Shown: positions 26,226 to 34,011 of the stretch, one piece after another
Position numbering within the stretch: position 1 is the stretch's first letter
How the letters are laid out: each line of letters begins with the position of its first letter
Notes under the pieces: generated by a model
What the model saw: only the letters and a program-made list of their open reading frames with translations
What the model was told of the DNA's origin: nothing
The model's database searches: none
Made by a program: the position numbers and the translations under genes
NCBI GenBank assembly: GCA_021730905.1
Contig: JAKFYK010000025.1
Coordinates: 145,377 to 209,376, forward strand
DNA length: 64,000 nucleotides
Source of the DNA: Betaproteobacteria bacterium
Lineage (GTDB): Bacteria; Pseudomonadota; Gammaproteobacteria; Burkholderiales; SG8-41
Reading direction: 5' to 3'

Positions 26226-26981
26226 TCAGCCCGGCTCCAGACCCGTCTTGCGTATGATGGCGGCCGCCGCCGGCGTGGCGAGAAACCGGGCCAGCGCCCT
26301 CGCTGCATCCGGATGCGTGGCGAGCATGGGCACGCCGGCGGAGAAAACGATGGTGTGCTGGAGTTCCGCCGGCAACGGCCCGACATAGTTGACGCCCTTA
26401 ACCGCGAGCAGTTCACTGCTCTGCTGAAATCCGATTTCGGCATCCCCGCGCGCCAATACCTCACCTATCGGCACGCCTTTCACCACTTTGATTTTTGGCT
26501 TTAATTCGTCCGCTATCCCCATGCGCTGGAACAGGCCGGTAACATAGATGCCGCTCAGGCCGGTGGAGTGGGTGATCGATTTCGCCGCGAGCAGCGCACG
26601 CTTGAAGGCATCCGCAGTACTAATATCCGGCCGCGGCGCTCCCGGACGAACCGCCATGCCGATTCCCGATCTCGCAAGGTCAACGCGGCTGCCTGGCGTA
26701 ATCCTGCCGAGCGTGATGAGTTCGTCTATCGGCTCGACCGCCATGATCACGAGATCGACGATCTCGCCGTCTTTGACGCGCCTCGCCATCTCGGCGGTAG
26801 GCGCCCACGTCGTCAAAACCTTGTGCCCGCTGGTGCGTTCGAATTCGGGCTGGAGTTCCAGATAGGCCCTTTTGATGGCCGCAGACGCCAGCACTTTGAT
26901 TTCGGCAGCGTGTGCCATCCCTGCCATCAGGATCATGCCTGTAGCAAGATGTGCCGCCGCGACGATGACTCTCATGAGCAT
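26226..26981 (-). CDS. ModA-like type II periplasmic solute-binding protein
   Basis: 251 residues from the ATG at 26981, with GGAGG five bases before it. The start MLMRVIVAAAHLATGMILMA is a signal peptide (cleavage after AHA). The mature chain EIKVLASAAIKRAYLELQPE, then VTTWAPT-like LTTWAPTAEMARRVKDGEIVD and RSGIGMAVRPGAPRPDIS is typical of the molybdate-binding/substrate-binding group; this subgroup is common in proteobacteria without modBC and its ligand is often unknown. Near the end it has IGFQQSSELLAVKGVNYVGP. No transporter gene is adjacent. The open frame continues upstream through repeat element 3, which is not coding. Confidence 0.82.
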   Translation of the reverse strand: MLMRVIVAAAHLATGMILMAGMAHAAEIKVLASAAIKRAYLELQPEFERTSGHKVLTTWAPTAEMARRVKDGEIVDLVIMAVEPIDELITLGRITPGSRVDLARSGIGMAVRPGAPRPDISTADAFKRALLAAKSITHSTGLSGIYVTGLFQRMGIADELKPKIKVVKGVPIGEVLARGDAEIGFQQSSELLAVKGVNYVGPLPAELQHTIVFSAGVPMLATHPDAARALARFLATPAAAAIIRKTGLEPG

Positions 26982-27036
26982 TGCAGCCTCCGCTTTACAG
27001 ATGTCAGAAAACAGAAAATTCAAACGCCACTTTTCA

Positions 27037-27307
27037 TTAGAACCTATTTCATAATTATTCGCGCGATGCGTTGTGGCCCAAACACGATGGATGCAAGGAG
27101 CGCGGCAGTCCCAGCTTCGAATAGGGGCAAGCCGTGCGACGCCGCAGACGCGTGTTTGGACCACAACCCTCCGGGACGGGGCAATGCGGGCGCGCTGCTT
27201 CGTCGGCCTCGCTTGCCATATTCGCGATATGGCTGCGCGAGCCCTCCTCGCATCGCATCCCGCATTGCCGCCATCGCACACGTGAATAATTGTGAAATAG
27301 GTTCTAA
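27037..27307. mobile_element. Non-autonomous inverted-repeat element 3 (271 bp)
   Basis: Terminal inverted repeats beginning TTAGAACCTATTTCA (one mismatch over about 24 bases on each end). The termini differ from elements 1 and 2, but the interior has the same modules: GCAAGCCGTGCGAC at 27127-27140, GTTGTGGxCCAAAC near both ends and the palindrome CCATATTCGCGATATGG at 27216-27232. No transposase. It sits upstream of the ModA-like gene. Confidence 0.8.
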
Positions 27308-27452
27308 CTGGAAATGTATCTGCCGGCTGGCGCGCGGTCAAATCCGACCTGCCGGACATGATGAACATTGCGCTAGCGCGCGCAGCTTCGGACCCGCAGG
27401 CGATTTCTGATAACCTTGGATTGCCATGACCCATTACACTAGGCCATTGAAT

Positions 27453-27572
27453 TCACTGCCCGCGTTCGTCGCACACGCGCCCGCCGATGGCCACACCATC
27501 GTCAGCGCTACCGTCGGGGCATGGACGGTAACACCGCATTTCGGCAAACTTTTCGCCAAACGGCCGCCCCCA
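27453..27572 (+). pseudogene. Decayed Bug/TctC gene fragment
   Basis: A short plus-strand frame reads FVAHAPADGHTIVSATVGAW then TVTPHFGKLFAK, which parallels the Bug segment around PADGYTLL...NPxLYxKLPYD. No signal peptide, upper domain or downstream sequence accompanies it, and an intact Bug gene starts 48 bases later. I read it as the remnant of a second Bug gene, left after deletion. The remaining stretch 27308-27452 shows nothing recognisable. Confidence 0.4.
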
Positions 27573-27619
27573 CTATTTGTCGGGCACACCAGGGAATCAA
27601 TCACTAGAGGAGAAACAGG

Positions 27620-28630
27620 ATGATAGCGCGTGATGTCAGGTCGAAGCAGCCGATACTCATTCGTGCTTGCGCACTACGAACCGCAACGTGCTGTGCAGCT
27701 ACGTTGCTCGTGGTCACCCCGGTAGCGGCCGAGTATCCCGAACGCCCGTTGCGTTACATCGTGCCGCAGGCCGCCGGCAGCGCATCCGATACCTCGGCAC
27801 GCATCATCGCTTTCGAACTCACGCGCATCCTCGGACAGCAAGTCGTGGTCGACAACCGCCCCGGCGGCGGACTGACTATCGGCATCGACATGGTGGTGCG
27901 CGCTGCCCCCGACGGTTACACCGTCGGCTACGGCAACATCGGGGGGCTGGCGATCAATCGCAGCATCCTGCCCAAGGTTCCCTATGACTCGCTCAAGGAT
28001 GTGCAGCCGATCGCGCAGACCAACACCGGCAGTCAGATGCTGGCGGTGACGAACCTGATACCCATCAAATCCGTGCGCGAGCTGATCGATCACGCAAAGG
28101 CGAATCCGGGCAAGCTGCTCAACGGCTCGTCGGGCAACGGCACGCCGGGGCATCTGGCGGGCGAGTTGTTCAAGCAAATGGCCAAGGTCAGCATCACGCA
28201 CGTCCCGTACAAGGGCGGCGCGCAAGCAATGACCGACATGATGAGCGGGCAAGTGCAGCTCATTTTCGAGAGCACGAGCTCAATCTCGCCGCATCACCGC
28301 GCGGGGCGGCTGCGCGGCATCGCCGTCACCGGGCTGAAGCGCTCGGCGAGCTTTGCGGATCTGCCGACCATCGCCGAGTCTGGCGTGCCCGGTTACGACG
28401 TAACGGTATGGGCCGGTCTGATCACGCCGGTGGGCGTGTCAAAAACCGTCATCGTCAAACTGAACGACGCGGTGAATAAGGCCATGGTCTCGCCGAGCCT
28501 TCTGGAGAAGTACGCGGCCAACGGCGTGGATCCGGTCGGCGGCACCGTCGAGGAATACGGTGCCCTGATCAAACGCGAAGTGGAGAAATACGCGATGATT
28601 GCGAAGACACTCAAGGCGAAAGTGGATTGA
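27620..28630 (+). CDS. Bug/TctC-family solute-binding protein
   Basis: 336 residues; signal peptide around ILIRACALRTATCCAATLLV, cleavage near VAAE. Family landmarks in order: YPERPLRYIVPQAAGSASDT, QQVVVDNRPGGG, AAPDGYTVGYG, KVPYDSLKDVQPI, THVPYKGGAQAM and DLPTIAESGVPGYDV. The loop AAGSASDTSAR replaces the common PPGGxxD, so the ligand may differ from its neighbours'. AGGAGAAACAGG precedes the ATG. It is convergent with an MFS gene eight bases away and follows a decayed Bug fragment. Confidence 0.92.
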   Translation: MIARDVRSKQPILIRACALRTATCCAATLLVVTPVAAEYPERPLRYIVPQAAGSASDTSARIIAFELTRILGQQVVVDNRPGGGLTIGIDMVVRAAPDGYTVGYGNIGGLAINRSILPKVPYDSLKDVQPIAQTNTGSQMLAVTNLIPIKSVRELIDHAKANPGKLLNGSSGNGTPGHLAGELFKQMAKVSITHVPYKGGAQAMTDMMSGQVQLIFESTSSISPHHRAGRLRGIAVTGLKRSASFADLPTIAESGVPGYDVTVWAGLITPVGVSKTVIVKLNDAVNKAMVSPSLLEKYAANGVDPVGGTVEEYGALIKREVEKYAMIAKTLKAKVD

Positions 28631-28637
28631 GCGATGA

Positions 28638-29912
28638 TCACGCCGGTGACGCGGCAATGGCAGGCCTGCCGCCGCCGCGCGCGCGCCACAGCAGAAACAC
28701 CACGATGCCGACGTTGAACAGGTTCCACGCCGTGCCATTGATAAACGCAGCCTGATAGGAACCGGTGAGATCGAAGATCGCGCCGCACATCCATCCGCCC
28801 AGCGCCATGCCCAGCAGGGTGCACATCAACACAGCGCCGACGCGCGCGCCCGCTTCCGCAGGCGAAAAATATTCGCGCACAATGAGCGCATAGCTCGGCA
28901 CGATGCCGCCCTGGAACAGGCCGAACATGCCGGCGACGAGGTAGAGCGAGGGAAGCCCATCCACGAACAGGAACATCAGCAGCGCTATTCCCTGCAGCAC
29001 GGAACCCACCAGCAGCGTTTTCAGCCCGCCGATGTGATCGGAAATCCTTCCGGAGACCAGACGGCTGACAATACCCATCGCCATCATCAGCGACAGCATC
29101 TCCGCACCGCGAGCCGCCCCGAAGCCGAGGTCGCCGCAATAGGCAACGATATGCACCTGCGGCATCGACATGGCAAGGCAGCACGCTACGCCCGCCACAC
29201 ACAGCAGGCCCTGCAGCATTGCGGGAGAGAGTCCCAGCGGACGCGACCGATCAACGACGGGCAGGTTGTAATGCACCGCTGTAGCCTTGGAAACGGGAGC
29301 AGCGTCAGGCTGTGCCGGGATCGGACGACGCAATACGAATGCGAGCGGCACCATCGCCACCAGGCAGAATACGCCCATGCCGAAATAGGTTTCGCGCCAG
29401 CCCGCAGCATCGAAGAAGTAGCGCAGCACCTGCGACCACACGGCACCGGCAAGGTAGTTGCCGCTCATGCAGATGGCGATCGCAATGCCGCGGTTGCGGC
29501 TGAACCACTTGGAAGTGTCTGCCGCGAGTGGCGCGAACGTAGCCGCGCTGCCGAGAAACCCCATCAGCAGGCCCTGCGCGGCGCTGAACTGCCACAAGCT
29601 GTCTGAGGCCCCGGCAGTGAAGAATCCAGCACTCAGGCCAATCGCGCCGATGAGCACGGGTACGATTACGCCAAAACGGTCGGCGAGCCGCCCCATGACG
29701 ATGCCACCAAGCCCGAATCCGATCATCGCCATGGTGTACGGCAGAGAGGCATCTCCCCGCGCCACACCGAACTCGGCCTGAATACGCGGCAGGGCGACGG
29801 TAACGGCGTAAACACCAGAGCCGCCGATAGTCATCAGCAGCAGCGAGACGAAAAGGCGCGTCCACGCGTAGGGAGATTCGATACCGCTGCTGGACCTGAT
29901 AGGGACTGTCAT
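28638..29912 (-). CDS. MFS transporter
   Basis: 424 residues with about twelve hydrophobic segments. The loop 2-3 signature GRLADRFGVIVPVLIG and the later SGRISDHIGGLKTLLVG are major facilitator hallmarks. The N-terminal LPRIQAEFGVARGDASLPYT resembles the oxalate/formate and monocarboxylate branches, and the helix 10-11 region has FGLFQGGIVPSYALIVREYF. It probably carries a small carboxylate. It is transcribed toward, and ends eight bases from, the Bug gene at 27620. Confidence 0.87.
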   Translation of the reverse strand: MTVPIRSSSGIESPYAWTRLFVSLLLMTIGGSGVYAVTVALPRIQAEFGVARGDASLPYTMAMIGFGLGGIVMGRLADRFGVIVPVLIGAIGLSAGFFTAGASDSLWQFSAAQGLLMGFLGSAATFAPLAADTSKWFSRNRGIAIAICMSGNYLAGAVWSQVLRYFFDAAGWRETYFGMGVFCLVAMVPLAFVLRRPIPAQPDAAPVSKATAVHYNLPVVDRSRPLGLSPAMLQGLLCVAGVACCLAMSMPQVHIVAYCGDLGFGAARGAEMLSLMMAMGIVSRLVSGRISDHIGGLKTLLVGSVLQGIALLMFLFVDGLPSLYLVAGMFGLFQGGIVPSYALIVREYFSPAEAGARVGAVLMCTLLGMALGGWMCGAIFDLTGSYQAAFINGTAWNLFNVGIVVFLLWRARGGGRPAIAASPA

Positions 29913-30198
29913 GTTTCTTCCTGAACGGATTGCCCGTCAGCACACCCATTCCAGAATATCGCTGATCGAGCACTCGAGATTACGCATTGTGCTGCATATC
30001 GTCACCCGATTGCAAAACGGAACATAGCGATCCACGTCAGAATCGCCGCTCGCCGCATGCGCCCGCATTCCGGGCGGAGCCAGGACTTAACTGCAATTTC
30101 GCGCAATTGACCGCAGGCTACTCCGTGGATACAGTGCCTGTCAGCGAAAGACACTGTCGTCGAGGGGAAGAAAAACAATTAGTCCTGAGGGGAAAAAC
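29913..30198. other. Intergenic region between divergent MFS and Bug genes
   Basis: 286 bases; no convincing coding frame, hairpin terminator or repeat. It must hold the promoters of both divergent genes, but I cannot place confident -35/-10 boxes. Confidence 0.4.
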
Positions 30199-31200
30199 AT
30201 GATCTTAGTCGTGAAGAACTCCGTAGTCGTGTTACTCGCAGCCGCGCTTACCGGTACTACAGGTGGTGTTGCGGCACAAGCCACTTCGACAAGCTCAGGA
30301 CAGGCTTATCCGGTGAAACCGATGCGCATCATTGTGCCGTTTCCGCCGGGCGGCGCAACAGACATCGTGGGCCGCTACATAGGGATTAAACTCGGTGAGA
30401 CGTTCGGGCAGCAAGTCGTCGCCGATAACCGCGGCGGGGCAAACGGAACGCTGGGGCTCGACCTCGCCGCCAAAGCACCGCCGGACGGCCACACGCTGGT
30501 GATCGGGCAGACCGGCAATCTCAGCATCAGCCCCAGTCTCACCAAGGTGGGCTACGACACGCTGCGCGATTTCGCGCCGATCACGATGGTGGTCGCGTCA
30601 CCGCATGTCATAGCGACCCATCCGGCACTGCCCGTGCGCTCGGTAAAGGAGCTGGTCGCCCTCGCGAGATCGAGGCCCGGGGAGCTCAACTACGCGTCTA
30701 CTGGCGCTGGCAGCGCGGGACATCTGGGTGTCGAGTTGTTCAAGAAAATGATGAAAATAAATCTTACGCACGTACCCTACAAGGGTGCCGCGCAGGGTTT
30801 CACCGATCTCATAGCAGGTCAGGTGGCGATGATATTCACCTCCGTGCTGTCGACGCAGAGTTTCGCCAGGACCGGACGGGTGCGTATGATGGCCGTGGCC
30901 AGCCCGCAGCGTTCGCCCTCCGCACCCGATACGCCGACGCTCGCCGAGTCCGGCTTTCCCGGCATCGAATTGACGTCGTGGTGGGGCGTGCTCGGTCCCG
31001 CGGCGATGCCCAAGGACGTCGTCGCGCGGCTCAATACGGAAATCGTGAGAATCATGGGTACGGCGGACGCGCGCGATCGCATCGGAGCCCTGGGCGCCGA
31101 CATCATCACCAGCACACCGTCACAGTTTGCCGACTATATCAAGCTCGAGAACGCGAAATGGGGGCAACTGATCAAGGAAACGGGCGCGCGAGTCGATTGA
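30199..31200 (+). CDS. Bug/TctC-family solute-binding protein with repeat-derived junction
   Basis: 333 residues; signal peptide ending near VAAQ. The mature start ATSTSSGQAYPVKPMRIIVP includes the codons TTCGACAAGCTCAGG of a dispersed repeat (30284-30305). Landmarks: FPPGGATDIVGRYIG, QVVADNRGGANG, APPDGHTLVIG, KVGYDTLRDFAPI, THVPYKGAAQGF and DTPTLAESGFPG. GAGGGGAAAAAC is just before the ATG. The NMT1-like binding protein gene 69 bases downstream may be cotranscribed. Confidence 0.92.
   Translation: MILVVKNSVVVLLAAALTGTTGGVAAQATSTSSGQAYPVKPMRIIVPFPPGGATDIVGRYIGIKLGETFGQQVVADNRGGANGTLGLDLAAKAPPDGHTLVIGQTGNLSISPSLTKVGYDTLRDFAPITMVVASPHVIATHPALPVRSVKELVALARSRPGELNYASTGAGSAGHLGVELFKKMMKINLTHVPYKGAAQGFTDLIAGQVAMIFTSVLSTQSFARTGRVRMMAVASPQRSPSAPDTPTLAESGFPGIELTSWWGVLGPAAMPKDVVARLNTEIVRIMGTADARDRIGALGADIITSTPSQFADYIKLENAKWGQLIKETGARVD
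30284..30305 (+). repeat. TTCGACAAGCTCAGG half-repeat inside a Bug gene
   Basis: The TTCGACAAGCTCAGG unit is read in frame as STSSGQ at the signal-peptide/mature junction. The Bug gene on the other strand has the counterpart at 33269-33290 in the same codon position. Confidence 0.75.
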
Positions 31201-31268
31201 CCGGCACGGCGACAGAGCATGCATACTCGCGTCCCCTCCATTGTTGATTTTCAGGTGAAGCCTTTTCC

Positions 31269-32207
31269 ATGAATGCATCAACCAGCAGCATCGCCGGCGA
31301 ATTGCGCATCTACGGTAATTTGTCCCTGCTGGAAATGGCGCCTGTCCTGTTGGCCGCCGATCGAATTTACCCGGGCAAGACGGTGATAGAACATGGCGGC
31401 GTAATGAACCTGTGGGGACGCAGGAGCGATCTCGCAAGCCTCCATGCCGCAGGCGAATGCGATCTCGCCGCCAATTCCGAAACCCAGATTCTGCGCGGGG
31501 CATCGTCCAACCCGGATTTGCGCATCCTGTTTACCGTGGCCCAGTATCCGTACCGCCTCGTGGCGCGACGCTCGGCGGGCATCGGCAGCCTGGCCGGCTT
31601 GCGCGGCAAGAAAGTTGGCACCATGGCGAAATCATCCGCTGAGTTTTGCCTGGATCGCCTGCTGCGCACCGTGGGTTCGTCGGCGGATGAGGTCGCGATC
31701 GTGCCCTACATGGCGAAAACGGCTGCACCGCTCACCGACATACCGGCTGCGCTAAAGCGCGGCGATCTCGACGCGGCGGTATTGTGGGAGCCGGTGTTGC
31801 AAAAAGCTGTCAGGGCGATCGGCGACGATGCCATCGTGTTTCGCGATGCTTCGGCCTACAGCGAACAGTTTTGTTTATGCAGTTCGCAGGCCAAGCTCGA
31901 AGATGCGGCGTTGCGGGGCAAGATTGTTGAATTCCTGCGCGCGCTGATCGCCGCCACACAGACACTGCAGCGCGAGCCGCTGGCGGCGCAGCAACTGGTG
32001 GCCGATGCGGCGGAACTCGATATCGAAACCGTTCGTGATTCGTGGCCATACCTCAGTTACCCCGGCACACTGTCGCCCCGTCTGCTCGACGCTTTGTTGC
32101 CGGTAGATGCATGGCAGGCAAAACATGCGGGGCGTGCGCCAAACACGCGCGACGCGCTGGCGAAGCTGATCGACGGCAGTGTGCTGCGCGAAGCACTCGC
32201 ATCGTAA
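31269..32207 (+). CDS. NMT1/TauA-like solute-binding protein without signal peptide
   Basis: 312 residues. The chain starts MNASTSSIAGELRIYGNLSL with no hydrophobic leader, so it is either cytoplasmic or the start is mis-set. Type II binding-fold features: APVLLAADRIYPGKTVIEHG, GECDLAANSETQIL, IGSLAGLRGKKVGTMAKSS and DIPAALKRGDLDAAVLWEPV, as in the nitrate/sulfonate/taurine and NMT1 groups. No ABC permease or ATPase is adjacent. It follows the Bug gene on the same strand. Role unknown; a sensor or enzyme-like role of a binding-protein fold is possible. Confidence 0.8.
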   Translation: MNASTSSIAGELRIYGNLSLLEMAPVLLAADRIYPGKTVIEHGGVMNLWGRRSDLASLHAAGECDLAANSETQILRGASSNPDLRILFTVAQYPYRLVARRSAGIGSLAGLRGKKVGTMAKSSAEFCLDRLLRTVGSSADEVAIVPYMAKTAAPLTDIPAALKRGDLDAAVLWEPVLQKAVRAIGDDAIVFRDASAYSEQFCLCSSQAKLEDAALRGKIVEFLRALIAATQTLQREPLAAQQLVADAAELDIETVRDSWPYLSYPGTLSPRLLDALLPVDAWQAKHAGRAPNTRDALAKLIDGSVLREALAS

Positions 32208-32264
32208 TGCAGGCATCCGCAGCGCACAGGCTACTCCCTATACCGTTTGTTTCGCAAAATTACC

Positions 32265-32350
32265 CCGTTCGGGCTGAGCTTGTCGAAGCCCTGTGTCATA
32301 GCACTGCCCTGTGTCATAGCACTGCCCTTCGACAAGCTCAGGGCGAACGG
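32265..32350. repeat. Inverted TTCGACAAGCTCAGG repeat with an 18-bp tandem duplication in the loop
   Basis: Arms of 24 bases at 32265-32288 and 32327-32350 (22 of 24 pair; unit CTTCGACAAGCTCAGGGC extended by GAACGG). The loop has CCCTGTGTCATAGCACTG twice in tandem (32289-32306 and 32307-32324). It lies between a plus-strand gene and a convergent Bug gene, so it may also act as a transcription barrier. Confidence 0.85.
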
Positions 32351-32373
32351 ACATTAAGTGAACAACGTTGGGT

Positions 32374-33387
32374 CTACTCGACCTTTAAATTCAGCGCACG
32401 CACTACTTTGCCCCAGCGCTGGATTTCGGATTCGATAAGCTGGCCGAATTCTTCGGGTGTGCTCAATGCGATTTCCACGCCCACGTTCTTCATGGCATCC
32501 ATCATATCCGCCGAGCGCATGACTTTATGCACTTCGGCGTTCAACAACTCGACAATCGGACGCGGTGTGCGCGCGGGCGCCAGCAACCCCAGCACGGCAT
32601 CCGCGCTATAGCCCGGAACGCCTGCTTCCGCGATCGTGGGCATTTCAGGTGCGGATGCGGAACGCTTGGGACTGGCGATGCCCAAGGCGCGCAGCCGCCC
32701 GCTTTGTATGTGGGGCTTCACCGTCAGCGCGTTGCCGAATACCAGCGCCACCTGCCCGGCCAGTACCGCCGTCAGCGCCGGCCCCGCACCTTTGTACGGG
32801 ATCTCGCGCAGCTTGATGCCCGCCATCTGGTTAAACAATTCCGCGGCTAAATGCGCCGAACTGCCGGATCCGCCGGAGGCATAGTCGATTTGCCCCGGCT
32901 TCGCCTTGGCCAGCGCAATCAACTCTTTGACATTGCGCACCGGCAGGGAACCATGCACCACCAGCACATAAGGCGATGTCGCCGCCATGGAAACCGGCGC
33001 AAAATCCCGCACAGTGTCGTAGGGCAGCTTTGCATACAAGCTGGGATTTACCGAGTGCGGGCTGGACACAAACAGCAGCGTGTAGCCATCGGCAGGCGCA
33101 TGCGCGACGTTTTCAGTTCCTACGATGCCGTTGGCCCCCGCGCGATTGTCCACGACGATTTGACGTTTGAGCGATTCGGACATGCGTGCCGCCAGGTGCC
33201 GCGCGATCACATCCGTGCCGCCCCCCGGCGCGAACGGAACCACCATGCGTATCGGTTTTACCGGGTAAGCCTGCCCTGAGCCCGTCGAAGCAGTTTGTGC
33301 AAACGTTGCGCCGTTGCCGGTACCCGCTATGATCACGGCGACGACGACAGCAGCCGCGCATGCGCGCGTATTAAAATAATCAGGCAT
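32374..33387 (-). CDS. Bug/TctC-family solute-binding protein with repeat-derived junction
   Basis: 337 residues from the ATG at 33387; the start MPDYFNTRACAAAVVVAVII gives the signal peptide, whereas the longer frame to 33474 runs into repeat element 4. The mature start TASTGSGQAYPVKPIRMVVP repeats the STxSGQAYPVKP string of the Bug gene at 30199. Landmarks: FAPGGGTDVIARHLA, IVVDNRAGANG, APADGYTLLFVS, KLPYDTVRDFAPV, REIPYKGAGPAL and EMPTIAEAGVPG. It may be a translocated paralogue of 30199. Confidence 0.92.
   Translation of the reverse strand: MPDYFNTRACAAAVVVAVIIAGTGNGATFAQTASTGSGQAYPVKPIRMVVPFAPGGGTDVIARHLAARMSESLKRQIVVDNRAGANGIVGTENVAHAPADGYTLLFVSSPHSVNPSLYAKLPYDTVRDFAPVSMAATSPYVLVVHGSLPVRNVKELIALAKAKPGQIDYASGGSGSSAHLAAELFNQMAGIKLREIPYKGAGPALTAVLAGQVALVFGNALTVKPHIQSGRLRALGIASPKRSASAPEMPTIAEAGVPGYSADAVLGLLAPARTPRPIVELLNAEVHKVMRSADMMDAMKNVGVEIALSTPEEFGQLIESEIQRWGKVVRALNLKVE
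33269..33290 (-). repeat. TTCGACGGGCTCAGG half-repeat inside a Bug gene
   Basis: Minus-strand counterpart of the unit at 30284-30305, two substitutions, read in frame as STGSGQ just after the signal peptide. Confidence 0.75.
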
Positions 33388-33439
33388 CAGTGTTGCTTTC
33401 AAAGATCGTAACAACTCAGCCGCTATGAATATTACTTTA

Positions 33440-33563
33440 AGAGTGCCTAACAAAAGGAATGGGCCACCGTTCATGGTTCGACAAGCTCACCACGAACGGC
33501 TCACAAAATAACCGTTCGCCCTGAGCCTGTCGAAGGGTGGATGGTCATTTTGTTAGGCACTCT
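33440..33563. mobile_element. Non-autonomous inverted-repeat element 4 (124 bp)
   Basis: Terminal inverted repeats AGAGTGCCTAACAAAA, 16 bases perfect, clearly related to the AGAGCGCCTAACATAATG ends of element 1. The interior is different: it carries two CCGTTC...GAACGG/TTCGAC...CTCA palindromic units of the TTCGACAAGCTCAGG repeat. It lies between divergent genes at 33387 and 33605. Confidence 0.78.
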
Positions 33564-33604
33564 AAGTGAGTATAGTGCAAGTTGACATAAAGGACGGTGA
33601 GCCG

Positions 33605-33952
33605 ATGATTCAACGACCGCAGAACGTGCACGCCCAGTACCACGCCCATGTTTACTTTGACGCGAAATCAACTGAGCAGGCACGCGCGCTTTGCCAAACT
33701 GCCGCGACTTTATTCGGCGTGACCATGGGGCGCGTCCATCAGAAACTCGTGGGACCCCATCCTCACTGGAGCTGCCAGCTTGCGTTCGACTCGACCCAGT
33801 TCGATGCGCTGATTCCGTGGCTCGATACGAACCGCAACGGCCTGAACATTCTGGTCCACGCGCAAACCGGCAACAACATCGAGGATCACACGACTCATGC
33901 GTCGTGGCTGGGAGAGCCTGCCACGTTGGATCTTTCCCGCTTCAAGGCGTAA
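33605..33952 (+). CDS. DOPA 4,5-dioxygenase family protein
   Basis: 115 residues from the ATG at 33605 (MIQRPQNVHAQYHAHVYFDA), preferred over an upstream GTG at 33566 because AAAGGACGG lies before it. Conserved histidines follow the family pattern: QYHAHVYFD, GPHPHWSCQLAFD, LVHAQTGNNIEDH and THASWLGEP. Members are small vicinal-oxygen-chelate-like proteins related to fungal/plant DOPA extradiol dioxygenase; bacterial roles are poorly known. A Bug gene follows 59 bases later and an amidohydrolase after it, so aromatic-acid breakdown is a fair guess. Confidence 0.88.
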   Translation: MIQRPQNVHAQYHAHVYFDAKSTEQARALCQTAATLFGVTMGRVHQKLVGPHPHWSCQLAFDSTQFDALIPWLDTNRNGLNILVHAQTGNNIEDHTTHASWLGEPATLDLSRFKA

Positions 33953-34011
33953 GAGAACTGCTCAGTGTTCTATTGCAACACCGCAAGCCTCCACCATCAG
34001 GAGCACAGCCC

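Noticed and set aside
32265-32350. CRISPR-like array because of the 18-base tandem repeat
   Set aside because: Only two units with no spacer, inside a hairpin; no cas genes in the window.
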